Of a stretch of DNA of 64,000 nt, positions 8,215 to 16,430 are shown in pieces; within the stretch, counting starts at the first letter, position 1; each line of letters begins with the position of its first letter. The translations under genes were made by a program, and so were the position numbers. Below the pieces are notes generated by a model that did no database searches, was not told the DNA's origin, and saw only the letters and a program-made list of their open reading frames with translations. This stretch comes from an uncultured Anaerolineae bacterium (GTDB lineage Bacteria; Chloroflexota; Anaerolineae; Aggregatilineales; Phototrophicaceae): contig CALKJO010000014.1 of NCBI GenBank assembly GCA_937995825.1, positions 62,001 through 126,000 on the forward strand, given 5' to 3'.

Positions 8215-9363
8215 TCAGCCCTGAACAAAATAGCTGCTGCGCAGCGGGCGCGTCCCGAAGCGGGTGAAGAATGCCGCGCCCGCGCCGACCGCCCCGATCA
8301 GCGCCAGCATGATCCCGCTAATAAGCGCACCATACGGCAGCAGCGCCGACACCGCGAAGACCGCCCACAGCAGCAGCCCGCCCGCCACAGCGGTCACCAG
8401 CGGCGGCGCGCCCGTCTTGGACAAGCGGCGCATCAGCCATTCCCCTACCATCATGCTCAGCGTCACCCACCCTATCAGCAGCAACGCGATCAGCCCAACT
8501 CCTGACAGCAGCCAGACCGGAATGAGCGCGACTCCGAGCGCCGGCATCAGACCGAGCAGGACGACCATGCCGAGCGAAACGCCGAGCGCCAGCGCGTAAA
8601 GCGCCAAGCCCGCGCCGCCCATGCTGCGCGGCTGCGCGCGGATCGCGTCCTCAATCCGGCTGATCTGGCGCGGAAACGCCGCTACTGTCAGCGCGCTCAC
8701 GCCGACAATGCTCAGGGCTAAGCCGATCATGGCAAGTGCGCCGAGCAGATCGCCGAAAAGCAGCGGCGCACTCAGATCGACACTGGTGTTGTTGTTCATC
8801 CGCAGGGCGATCAGGCTTTCGAGGGGCGCAAAGCGCCCGGCGCGGCTGCACGTGAACTCCGTCACGCCGATCACCGTGTCGGCGCAGAGCTGAAGCGGCT
8901 CGGTGGCTGTCAAGCCCGCCGGATCGACAGTGATATGGGCTGCGCTGACGTTGACCGCGCCGCTGATCCTGCCCCTAATGACAACATCGTTCGCCAGCAG
9001 CGTCAGTCTGCCGTTAAGGACGCCTTCATGGACGAAGTGATCGCTGAGGGCGACCAGGCTGCCATCGATCCGCCCTTTGGAGCGAAACGAATCGCTGACG
9101 ACTCGCAGACTGCCAGTGACATGACCGGTCTCCGTCACGACGACTGAACGGGCAATCGCGATCAGATCGCCCTCGACGCGCTCAGCAATGGTCATCTCGG
9201 CGGCGAGGATGGTCAGGTTGGTCTGAGTCGGTTGATCCAGCGTCAAGGCGTTCTCCACCAGTACCCGGCTGGAGGGCTGCGGCGCGATGCTGCGCGAAAG
9301 CAGCACCCCCGCGATTACAACGCCGATCAGCCCGACAACCATGCAGCCCAGGCGCAGTCTCAT
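8215..9363 (-). CDS. bactofilin-like (polymer-forming) multi-pass membrane protein
   Basis: A 382-residue protein with an N-terminal hydrophobic helix (about 5-25), then a beta-rich region of short repeats (SVVVTETGHVTGSLRVVSD, RIDGSLVALSD, VLNGRLTLLANDVVIRGRI) like the right-handed beta helix of polymer-forming DUF342/bactofilin-type proteins (about 50-160). Four to five C-terminal membrane helices follow (about 205-375). The head would lie outside the membrane. It overlaps the anti-sigma-like gene by 4 bases and is third in the sigma operon, so it may be part of an envelope-stress sensor. Function not established. Confidence 0.8.
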   Translation of the reverse strand: MRLRLGCMVVGLIGVVIAGVLLSRSIAPQPSSRVLVENALTLDQPTQTNLTILAAEMTIAERVEGDLIAIARSVVVTETGHVTGSLRVVSDSFRSKGRIDGSLVALSDHFVHEGVLNGRLTLLANDVVIRGRISGAVNVSAAHITVDPAGLTATEPLQLCADTVIGVTEFTCSRAGRFAPLESLIALRMNNNTSVDLSAPLLFGDLLGALAMIGLALSIVGVSALTVAAFPRQISRIEDAIRAQPRSMGGAGLALYALALGVSLGMVVLLGLMPALGVALIPVWLLSGVGLIALLLIGWVTLSMMVGEWLMRRLSKTGAPPLVTAVAGGLLLWAVFAVSALLPYGALISGIMLALIGAVGAGAAFFTRFGTRPLRSSYFVQG

Positions 9364-10028
9364 AGGTCATCTCTTTCGGCGGCGCGCCCATCAAGACAGG
9401 ACTCGGCGGCGCGCACCTGCGCCGCCTGCACGGTCGGGTTTTCGCTGGACGCGGTCGTGTCTGCCAGCCGCGACTCGGCGCGGCGCTGTTTTTCATTGGA
9501 ACGGTGTTTACGCGCCGTGCGCACCAGCCAGGTGAGCGAGATCGGGATGATCGCCAGCGCAGCGGCAGGCGCTTCAGGATAGGCTTCGACGAAACGCTGC
9601 GCGCTGGCGAGCAAGCCATCGACCGCCGCAATCACGCTCACCAGCAGCGCGTTCAGCCCAGCCAGCGCCTGACCGAGCGCGGCAGGGCTGCCGATGGTGT
9701 TCAGCATCAGCCAGCAAAACGCGATCAGCAGCGGCAGCAGCAGCGCCGCCAGCACCGCCAGCGTCAGCGCCAGCGCCGCGCTCGACCGCCCGCCAGCGCG
9801 CTGACTGACCGCCTCCGCCAGCCGCGCCATGATGCTAACCGCCAGCGCGGCGGGCGCGCGCTCCATCGGCGCACTGCGCAGCAGGCGGTCAACCCGCCGG
9901 AGCCGCTCATACTGAGCGGCGTCCTCTGGGGATGTTTCCAGACGGGCGCGCAGCTCATGGAGCGACTCCGGCGGCAGCGTCTCGTCCAGCGCCTCCTGCA
10001 TCCAGTTTTTCTGCCGTTCGTTCGCCAT
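9360..10028 (-). CDS. anti-sigma-factor-like membrane protein
   Basis: A 222-residue protein directly after the ECF sigma gene (1 base gap). The N-terminal soluble part (1-75) is helical and resembles the sigma-binding region of anti-sigma factors (QEALDETLPPESLHELRARL, AAQYERLRRVDRLLRS). However, it has no HxxxCxxC zinc motif and no Cys in that region. Hydrophobic helices lie at roughly 85-115, 120-145 and 150-170, and the tail is charged. Order and overlaps fit a sigma/anti-sigma pair: the N terminus would hold the sigma factor at the membrane. Assigned from context plus composition, not from a clear family motif. Confidence 0.75.
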   Translation of the reverse strand: MANERQKNWMQEALDETLPPESLHELRARLETSPEDAAQYERLRRVDRLLRSAPMERAPAALAVSIMARLAEAVSQRAGGRSSAALALTLAVLAALLLPLLIAFCWLMLNTIGSPAALGQALAGLNALLVSVIAAVDGLLASAQRFVEAYPEAPAAALAIIPISLTWLVRTARKHRSNEKQRRAESRLADTTASSENPTVQAAQVRAAESCLDGRAAERDDL

Positions 10029-10029
10029 G

Positions 10030-10623
10030 TTATATATTCTCCAACAACGGGATCGTCATGCCGGAAATGTCCTTTGCGTCCATTTTGTCCGCAAGCATCT
10101 GGCGAGCGCGAAACAGACGGCTCTTGATGGCGCTCTCAGTGGTGTCCAGAATGTCCGCAATTTCGACATAGGAATAATCGTACCAATAACGCAAAACGAC
10201 CGCGGCGCGATAATCGGGCGGGAGCTGGCGGAGCAAATCCTGAATGGCGCGGCTGCGCTCATGGCTGATCGTCACATCCTCCGGTTCCGGGGTGTCTTCG
10301 CGCAGCGCCAGATTGGGAAGCGGGTCATCAATAGAAAGCCATTTCATGCGGCGGCGGCGCAGCCGGTCGATGCAGTAGTTGGAGGCAATCGAGAGCAGCC
10401 AGGTTTTGAATGAGCGGGCAGTATCATAGCGGGCGAGATTGAGGTAAGCGCGCAGAAATGCCTCCTGCGCAGCGTCTTCGGCTTCAACGCTGTCGTAGAG
10501 CATTCGGTAACACAGGTTATAGACTGCATCCTGAAACATATAGACCAGTTCCGCAAAAGCATCCTGGTCACCATTCAGCGCAGCTTTGACCCATTCCAGC
10601 ACAACCGAGTCAATTGTAGACAC
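10030..10623 (-). CDS. ECF-type RNA polymerase sigma factor
   Basis: A 197-residue sigma-70 family protein with region 2 (FAELVYMFQDAVYNLCYRML, AEDAAQEAFLRAYLNLARYD, SFKTWLLSIASNYCIDRLRR) and region 4 (LRQLPPDYRAAVVLRYWYDY, SYVEIADILDTTESAIKSRL). There is no region 3, as expected for ECF factors. I chose GTG 10623 because AAGGGAG lies 8 bases upstream; the GTG at 10644 lacks this. First gene of the operon sigma, anti-sigma-like, bactofilin-like. The target promoters cannot be read from the window. Upstream, 10624-10831 contains AT-rich patches but no promoter I would call for this gene. Confidence 0.95.
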   Translation of the reverse strand: MSTIDSVVLEWVKAALNGDQDAFAELVYMFQDAVYNLCYRMLYDSVEAEDAAQEAFLRAYLNLARYDTARSFKTWLLSIASNYCIDRLRRRRMKWLSIDDPLPNLALREDTPEPEDVTISHERSRAIQDLLRQLPPDYRAAVVLRYWYDYSYVEIADILDTTESAIKSRLFRARQMLADKMDAKDISGMTIPLLENI

Positions 10624-10831
10624 GGCACTTCTCCCTTTCCGCACCAGCTGGTCTGATGAGGAGCTGATCGCGGATATATGGTATACGTATGCAGCGGGCG
10701 CAGGGTTGCACCGCCCAGCCTCGATCTGGTTTGATCGACGCCCATAATATCTATTCTAATCGGATCAGCGGCGGTGGGGGTAAAACGGGTCTGGGCGCAG
10801 CGCCTGGGGCAACAAAAGCCGATCTGCTGGC

Positions 10832-10860
10832 TTAACACGCCCATCCTTTTCTTGTATCAT
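10832..10860 (+). promoter_or_regulatory. sigma-70 type promoter for the 10902 gene
   Basis: TTAACA at 10832-10837 and TATCAT at 10855-10860 with a 17-base spacer. The predicted start near 10867 gives a leader of about 35 bases to the ATG at 10902. Confidence 0.65.
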
Positions 10861-10901
10861 TGGCGCAGTTTTCGCATCTGAACTCCCGGAGCATCGCCTT
10901 T

Positions 10902-12281
10902 ATGCAAAACAGCGCGCGCCGTGCCAGTATCGCCCTCGGTGTTTTCATGGCAGTTGTCCTGGTTGCCGGGTCGATCCTGCCTTTGCTCAGCAACAACAGC
11001 GCCACCACTGCGCCGGCGGTCGAGCCGACTCTGGTTCCGACGCCCACCTTTCCGCCGCCGCTGACCAACTTCGACAATCTGCGCTTCGATCAGCTCTACC
11101 TGCATCCAAGCGGCTTGTTTACCATCGCGCTGCCGACTGGCTACCGCGTCGCGCAGCCCAATACCGGCGCGACCATCGCCCAGATCAACCTGCGCGATGA
11201 CGCGACGCTTGGGGTGATCGATGCCTATATCGAAAAGCCATTCAGCCCTGTCACCACCGATCAGCTCAGCGCGCGCTTCACCCGCGAGACGCTCGCGCCG
11301 ACTTGGTCGCGCTTCCCGTCCTGGCGTGAGACCAACCGCCAGACTGTCGATGACAAGCTGATCATCGACTTTGCGATTGAATTTCAGCGGCAGAACTACG
11401 TCGCGCGTCAGCAGGTCTGGACGGACGGCGATCTGATCTACTCGGTGCGCGTCCTGACGCCGGACAACGCCGTGTCGTATCTGCGGCACGTGCTGGCGAA
11501 GGTCGCCGAGTCGATCCAGCCGCTCGATCTGTTCCCCGGCACGCCGTTCGACTGGCAGGCGGATTACAATCACCTGACCCATCTGATCTGGCGGCATCCG
11601 TCGGATTGGACGATGCTCGATGGCGGCATCGGACGCCCGACGACCTGGGGCGCGGCGAACAACGTCACCCTGCGCATCGAGACGCGCCCGAATGTCATCA
11701 TCGGGGATGAAGCGGCGGCGGCGGCGTTCGTCGATGGGCTTCAGCGCAGCGCGGCGATCCTCAGCGTCCAGCCGGTCACGCGCGGCGCGGCGTCGGGATA
11801 TGCGGTCGCCTACAGCTATCAGACCTTCGACGGCGAGCCGTTCAGCGGTCTGGCGCTGCTGCTCAATCAGACCGACAGCGCCGGCACAAGCGCCGCGCTG
11901 CTGGTCGCCAACCTGCGCTTTCCGGGCGCGGCGGTTGACCTGAACACCGTCGCTCCGGTGGTGGTCGATCCGTTCCGCGCCGATCCCGCCGCTGAGTCGC
12001 CGCTGCTGCCCGGCGCATCTGAGGAATTCGCCGTCCCTGATACCGATCCGCGCCTGAAAACGCTGGCGGCAGTCATGAATACCTTTCAAGTGATCGCGCC
12101 GATCCCGCTGTCGCCAAGCGTGCTGACGCCAACGCCGACCCCCTTCCCGACGCGCACCCCGACGCCTGAGCCAGCCGCGCCCGTCTCGGCGGCGGAGTCC
12201 ACCGCTGAAGCGACCTCCGACGCCGAAGCGACGCCCGACGCCGAAGCGACGTCGGAGATCACGGCTGAGCCAGGGGCATGA
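10902..12281 (+). CDS. membrane-anchored extracellular protein with Pro/Thr-rich ends, unknown function
   Basis: A 459-residue protein with one N-terminal membrane helix or uncleaved signal (about 8-30, ALGVFMAVVLVAGSILPLL) and a short LVPTPTFPPP linker. A roughly 330-residue globular domain follows, with internal similarity between two halves (LHPSGLFTIALPTGYR near the start and IWRHPSDWTMLDGG in the middle), each followed by variable beta-rich sequence. The C-terminal tail is low complexity (TPTPTPFPTRTPTPEP, then EATSDAEATPDAEATSE). No catalytic motif seen. The ATG at 10902 was preferred over the TTG at 10860 because the promoter -10 box covers the latter. It overlaps the GT4 gene by 4 bases. 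Confidence 0.87.
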   Translation: MQNSARRASIALGVFMAVVLVAGSILPLLSNNSATTAPAVEPTLVPTPTFPPPLTNFDNLRFDQLYLHPSGLFTIALPTGYRVAQPNTGATIAQINLRDDATLGVIDAYIEKPFSPVTTDQLSARFTRETLAPTWSRFPSWRETNRQTVDDKLIIDFAIEFQRQNYVARQQVWTDGDLIYSVRVLTPDNAVSYLRHVLAKVAESIQPLDLFPGTPFDWQADYNHLTHLIWRHPSDWTMLDGGIGRPTTWGAANNVTLRIETRPNVIIGDEAAAAAFVDGLQRSAAILSVQPVTRGAASGYAVAYSYQTFDGEPFSGLALLLNQTDSAGTSAALLVANLRFPGAAVDLNTVAPVVVDPFRADPAAESPLLPGASEEFAVPDTDPRLKTLAAVMNTFQVIAPIPLSPSVLTPTPTPFPTRTPTPEPAAPVSAAESTAEATSDAEATPDAEATSEITAEPGA

Positions 12282-13399
12282 ACGGCGCGCCTTCGCTGCG
12301 CGTGCTGATGCTGTCAAAAGCGTGCATCGTCGGCATCTATCAGCGAAAGCTCGAACTGATCGCGGCGGGCGGCGTCGAACTGCTGACGCTCGTCCCGCCG
12401 TCCTGGCGCGATGAACACGGTGAGACTGTCTTAGAGCGCGTCTATACCGCTGGCTACCGGCTCGAAACGCTCCCGATTGCCCGCAGCGGCGATTATCACC
12501 TGCATTACTATCCCGATCTTGGGGGGCGCATCCGCGCCTTTCAGCCGCACATCGTCCACATCGACGAAGAACCGTATAACGCGGCGGCGTGGCAGGCGCT
12601 CTATCATGCGCGGCGCGTCCGCGCAAAAACGCTGTTTTTTTCCTGGCAGAACCTCTATCGCCGCTATCCGCCGCCGTTTTCATGGGGCGAGCGCTATGTC
12701 TTGAACCATGCTGACGCCGCCATCTGCGGGACGGAGAGCGCCGCCGAGGTTTGGCGGGCGAAGGGCTTCGCGCGTTCGATTGCGGTTATCCCGCAGTTCG
12801 GGACGGAGCCGGAGCTGTTCACACCCGCCCCAAGATCGGAGCGCCCGTTCACGATTGGCTATTTCGGGCGGATGGTCGAAGAGAAAGGCGTGGGTGTGCT
12901 GCTGGAGGCATTCGCCCTGCTTGACGGTCAGCCCCGGCTGATCCTGCTCGGCGGTGGGACGCTGCGCGATCCCCTGCGCCGGCGGGCGGCGCAGCTCGGC
13001 ATCGCGGATCGGGTCGAATGGCGCGATCCAGTCGCGTCCACAGCGATGCCGGCGCAGTATCATGACATCGACGCGCTGGCGCTGCCGTCGCTGACGCGCC
13101 CGAACTGGAAAGAACAGTTTGGGCGGGTGCTGGTCGAAGCGATGCTGTCCGGCGTGCCGGTGGTCGGGTCGGACAGCGGCGCGATCCCGGATGTGATCGG
13201 CGCTGCGGGGCTGATCGTCCCGGAAGGGGACTCGGCAGCGCTGGCGGCGGCGCTGCGGCGGCTGCGCGATGAGGCGGGGCTGGTTGATACACTGGTCAAG
13301 CGCGGGCTGGCGCGGGCGCGGGATCGCTTCACCCATGAGCGCGTCGCGGCGGAGACGCTGGCGGTGTATCGGGCGCTGATGGAGCCTGGGACTGAGTGA
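12278..13399 (+). CDS. glycosyltransferase family 4
   Basis: A 373-residue GT-B fold enzyme. The N-terminal half has LRVLMLSKACIVGIYQRKLE and PHIVHIDEEPYNAAAW. The C-terminal nucleotide-sugar-binding half has FTIGYFGRMVEEKGVGVLLE and the retaining-GT4 E-x7-E region FGRVLVEAMLSGVPVVGSDS with SGAIPDVIG. It probably transfers a sugar from an NDP-sugar to a glycan or lipid carrier in the cytoplasm. The gene starts inside the stop of the anchored protein gene (ATGA overlap), so the two are translationally coupled; the acceptor is unknown. Confidence 0.94.
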   Translation: MNGAPSLRVLMLSKACIVGIYQRKLELIAAGGVELLTLVPPSWRDEHGETVLERVYTAGYRLETLPIARSGDYHLHYYPDLGGRIRAFQPHIVHIDEEPYNAAAWQALYHARRVRAKTLFFSWQNLYRRYPPPFSWGERYVLNHADAAICGTESAAEVWRAKGFARSIAVIPQFGTEPELFTPAPRSERPFTIGYFGRMVEEKGVGVLLEAFALLDGQPRLILLGGGTLRDPLRRRAAQLGIADRVEWRDPVASTAMPAQYHDIDALALPSLTRPNWKEQFGRVLVEAMLSGVPVVGSDSGAIPDVIGAAGLIVPEGDSAALAAALRRLRDEAGLVDTLVKRGLARARDRFTHERVAAETLAVYRALMEPGTE

Positions 13400-13402
13400 G
13401 TT

Positions 13403-13432
13403 TTGCGTCGGCGCTTTATTCACGTCTATAAT
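13403..13432 (+). promoter_or_regulatory. sigma-70 type promoter for the parvulin gene
   Basis: TTGCGT at 13403-13408 and a perfect TATAAT at 13427-13432, spacer 18. The predicted start near 13439 leaves a leader of about 40 bases that contains GAGGAG at 13463-13468. Confidence 0.6.
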
Positions 13433-13480
13433 ACGGACTGATGTGCATAGCAATCCTTTTGTGAGGAGCCCACGTTGTTG

Positions 13481-14332
13481 ATGAGTCTACTCAGGCGCGC
13501 CGCCGCCCCGCTGCTGCTGATCGCGCTCACGCTGATGGCGAACGAGGTCGGTGCGCAACCTGCCCTGCCTGTCGATGAGACCGGCGTGCCCATCGTCGCG
13601 CGCGTCAATGGGCAGGCGATCACGCTGGCGGCGTTCGAGCGCGCTCTGGCGCGCTCCAGCAGCCCTGACGCGGACGCGGTCGTGCTGCGCGGCGCCGTGC
13701 TGGAGACGATGATCGACCAACTGCTGATCGTCCAGGCGGCAGCCGCCGGCGGGCTGACCGTCGAGGATGCCGCGCTGGAGGCTGAACTCGCATCGTATGT
13801 CCAGGCGGTGGGCGGCGCAGATGCCTGGGCGAACTGGCTGGCGGACAATGGCTACACCGAAACTGAGTTTCGCGCCGCGCTGCGCGAGTCGCTGCTGACC
13901 AACCTGGTGCGCGATGTCGTCACCAGCGGCTTGAACGGCGCGCAGCCGCATGTCCATGCGCGCCATATCCTGGTTGCCACTGAAGCCGAGGCGCGCGCAG
14001 TGCTGGCACGGCTGCAGGCAGGTGAGCGCTTCGAGGCGCTGGCGGCGGCGGTCTCGCTGGATGTGACGACGCAAGCGCGGGGCGGCGATCTCGGCTGGTT
14101 CGTTGAGGACGAGCTGCTCGATCCGGCGCTGGCGCGGCTGGCATTCACGCTGCCCATCAACAGCATCGCTGGACCGATCGAGTCGCGGCTCGGCTTTCAC
14201 ATCCTGCAGACCTTGGAGCGCGCCGATCTGCCCATCCCCCCGGAAAAGCTGGCAGTCGTGGCGCAGCTCCGCTTCGAAAACTGGCTGGACAACCTGGCGG
14301 CGCGCTCGACGATTGAGCGCTACCTGAGCTGA
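13481..14332 (+). CDS. exported peptidyl-prolyl cis-trans isomerase, parvulin/SurA type
   Basis: About 283 residues with a signal peptide (RRAAAPLLLIALTLMANEVG then AQP). A SurA-like N-terminal helical region follows (ARVNGQAITLAAFERALARS, EFRAALRESLLTNLV). The parvulin domain is at about 150-245: HARHILVATEAEARAVLARL, GGDLGWFVEDELLDPALARL, IESRLGFHILQTLER. It would act outside the cytoplasmic membrane as a folding chaperone for exported proteins, which fits the surface-protein genes just downstream. The start is uncertain: TTG 13475 has better spacing to GAGGAG, while ATG 13481 is the better codon; the mature protein is the same. Confidence 0.93.
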   Translation: MSLLRRAAAPLLLIALTLMANEVGAQPALPVDETGVPIVARVNGQAITLAAFERALARSSSPDADAVVLRGAVLETMIDQLLIVQAAAAGGLTVEDAALEAELASYVQAVGGADAWANWLADNGYTETEFRAALRESLLTNLVRDVVTSGLNGAQPHVHARHILVATEAEARAVLARLQAGERFEALAAAVSLDVTTQARGGDLGWFVEDELLDPALARLAFTLPINSIAGPIESRLGFHILQTLERADLPIPPEKLAVVAQLRFENWLDNLAARSTIERYLS

Positions 14333-14381
14333 GCGACGGAACCAGCGGCTTTAGGCGACATTCACCAAAGGAGACGGTCAC

Positions 14382-15371
14382 ATGGGGCAAGCCGCGCGGA
14401 GCATCTACAACCTGATCACAATCGTCTTTCTGCTGATGAGCTGTGGCGTGGTGGCATACGTCGGATTCCGGCTCTCACAGCCGCCGCCGCAGGTCTCGCA
14501 GCCGTCGATAGTGCTGCCGACTCAAGTGCAGCTCCCGACAGTGACGCCGACCTATACCCCGACCAGTACGCCGACGGTGACAAATACGCCGCTGCCCACC
14601 GACACGCCCATGCCGACGGAGACGCCGCTGCCCACCGAGACCTTCCTGCCGTTGCAGCCGACGAACACCGCGACGAACACCCCGCCATCGGCGTTTGAGA
14701 CGCTTCAGGCGCTTCAGACGCAGATCGTGCTGACCAATTCGGCGCTGTCGCAGGCGGAGGCGGTCGCGCTGGCAATCGCTGCCGATGCCAGCACCAAGAC
14801 CGCTATCGCGCTGATTCCGACCAATACGCCCACCGCAACGCCGCTCGTCCCGCCGACGCCGACCTTCACGCCGTCCCCGACGATCACGCCGACGCCGTTC
14901 ATCGAGCCGACTGCTCCCGCGACCGCGACGCCCGCGCCATCCGGACCGACGGCGACTTTCACGCTCGCGCCGACGCTGCCGCCGCTGATCACCGGACCGA
15001 CCGAGTCGCCGTTCCCGTTTGCACCGCGCGATCAGGTCGTCTTCACGCAGAATTTCGCCAACACCGCCGGCTGCAACTGGCAGGGGATCGGCGGGCAGGT
15101 GTTCGACCTGAACGGGCAGCCGCTGGTCAACATTCGCGTCCATGTCTTCGGCAGCGGCGTCGATCTGTTCGCGGTCAGCGGGTCGAACACGCTCTACGGG
15201 GTGTCCGGCTGGGAGATTCAGCTCACCAACGGCATCACCACCAACAGCTATGTGGTCGAGCTGCAATCCGCCCAGGGGACGATCATCTCGCCGCAGATCG
15301 CGGTCACGTTTCCGGCAGACTGCGCGCGCAATCTGGCGGTCGTCAACTTTGTCCAGACGCGCCCATTTTAA
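14382..15371 (+). CDS. Pro/Thr-rich membrane-anchored surface protein, paralogue 1
   Basis: A 329-residue protein. Residues 1-9 are cytoplasmic and one membrane helix covers about 10-30. A long Pro/Thr linker follows (45-215, built from TPTYTPTSTPTVTNTPLPTD-like units), broken by a short helical patch (FETLQALQTQIVLTNSALSQ). A compact C-terminal domain of about 100 residues starts at AGCNWQGIGGQVFDLNGQPL and ends with ADCARNLAVVNF. The domain resembles a carboxypeptidase-regulatory or Ig-like fold and has two conserved Cys, likely a disulphide. AAAGGAGAC precedes the ATG. The next gene is a paralogue with the same layout. Confidence 0.88.
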   Translation: MGQAARSIYNLITIVFLLMSCGVVAYVGFRLSQPPPQVSQPSIVLPTQVQLPTVTPTYTPTSTPTVTNTPLPTDTPMPTETPLPTETFLPLQPTNTATNTPPSAFETLQALQTQIVLTNSALSQAEAVALAIAADASTKTAIALIPTNTPTATPLVPPTPTFTPSPTITPTPFIEPTAPATATPAPSGPTATFTLAPTLPPLITGPTESPFPFAPRDQVVFTQNFANTAGCNWQGIGGQVFDLNGQPLVNIRVHVFGSGVDLFAVSGSNTLYGVSGWEIQLTNGITTNSYVVELQSAQGTIISPQIAVTFPADCARNLAVVNFVQTRPF

Positions 15372-15392
15372 AGGGACGCCTCCGACGCGGCG

Positions 15393-16430
15393 ATGAGCGA
15401 TCAGGAAAACCCCACGCACGAGTCCAGCGCGGTTCACCGCGTCGGACGCAAAGACCGTAAGGCGAAGATCGAGCGGCGCGGGAAGCTGTTCCCAGAGGAA
15501 GAACCGCGCAAAACGGTGGACGACTCGGCGTGGATGCCGCCGGAGTCAGCGGATGAGTCCGCCGCTGCGGAGGATGAGCGCTCCGCTGAAGTCGAAGCGC
15601 CGCCGGAGTCGAGCGCGGCGGCTCCGCGCAAGAGCCGCCCCCGAAGCGGACGCTTCCCACCAATGCCCGACGAACTCGAACAGCTCGAACGCCGCGCCGC
15701 CGCGCCGCCCGATCCGCGCCGCACCGCACAGATCGCGCGGATGAACCAGATCACGGCGGTGCTGCTGCTGCTGACCATCCTGATCGGCGTATATATCGGC
15801 ATCCTGTGGATCGATCCGTATTCGCCGCTCAATCTGTTCGCGCCGCCGACGCCATTGCCGATCTTCGTCTCGATGACGCCGACGCCAACGCCGACGCTGA
15901 CGCCGACCTTCACCCTGACGCCCAGCCCAACGCTGACGCCATCGCGCACGCCCACGCCGAGCGAAACGCCGACTCCTATCCCGACGGCGACCTTCACGCC
16001 GATCCCGCTGGAGGCGCTCGGCATCCCCCCCTCTCCAGGCGCGAATGAAGGGATGACAGAGGCGGACTTCACCTTCCGCCTGATCCCCGCTGGCTTGATC
16101 TACATCGCCAACCCGGAGGCGCGCGGCGGCTGCAACTGGTCGAGCATCGTTGGCTCGGTCGTGGACGCGAATGGGCGCGCCGTCGATGGCTACATCGTCC
16201 GCATTCAGGGCGAGGGCGTCGATGAAGCCGTGATCACTGGGACAGCGCGCGGCTTCGGCGCGGGCGGCTACGAGCTGCCGCTTGGGACTCAGGCGCGGGA
16301 GGCGGTCTACACAGTGACGCTGTTCGACTCGACTGGACGACAGGTGTCCGCGCCTGTCACCGCGACAACGCGCGCCGACTGCGCCAACATCACCGCCGTC
16401 CGCTTTATCGAGATTGTCCGTCCAGGCTGA
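15393..16430 (+). CDS. Pro/Thr-rich membrane-anchored surface protein, paralogue 2
   Basis: A 345-residue protein. It has a charged cytoplasmic N-terminal region of about 110 residues that the first paralogue lacks (rich in Glu, Arg, Ser; PPESSAAAPRKSRPRSG), then a membrane helix (about 117-137, ITAVLLLLTILIGVYIGILW) and a Pro/Thr linker (TPTPTPTLTPTFTLTPSP). The C-terminal domain matches its neighbour: GGCNWSSIVGSVVDANGRAV near its start and RADCANITAVRF at its end. The gene sits 21 bases after the first paralogue, so a tandem duplication followed by change at the N terminus is likely. Its 3' end overlaps the convergent 1230-residue gene by 26 bases. Confidence 0.88.
   Translation: MSDQENPTHESSAVHRVGRKDRKAKIERRGKLFPEEEPRKTVDDSAWMPPESADESAAAEDERSAEVEAPPESSAAAPRKSRPRSGRFPPMPDELEQLERRAAAPPDPRRTAQIARMNQITAVLLLLTILIGVYIGILWIDPYSPLNLFAPPTPLPIFVSMTPTPTPTLTPTFTLTPSPTLTPSRTPTPSETPTPIPTATFTPIPLEALGIPPSPGANEGMTEADFTFRLIPAGLIYIANPEARGGCNWSSIVGSVVDANGRAVDGYIVRIQGEGVDEAVITGTARGFGAGGYELPLGTQAREAVYTVTLFDSTGRQVSAPVTATTRADCANITAVRFIEIVRPG

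Noticed and set aside
10857..12683. 608-residue open frame on the minus strand
   Set aside because: It lies fully antisense to the anchored protein gene and the GT4 gene, is extremely Arg-rich and has no recognisable domain; a high-GC shadow frame.
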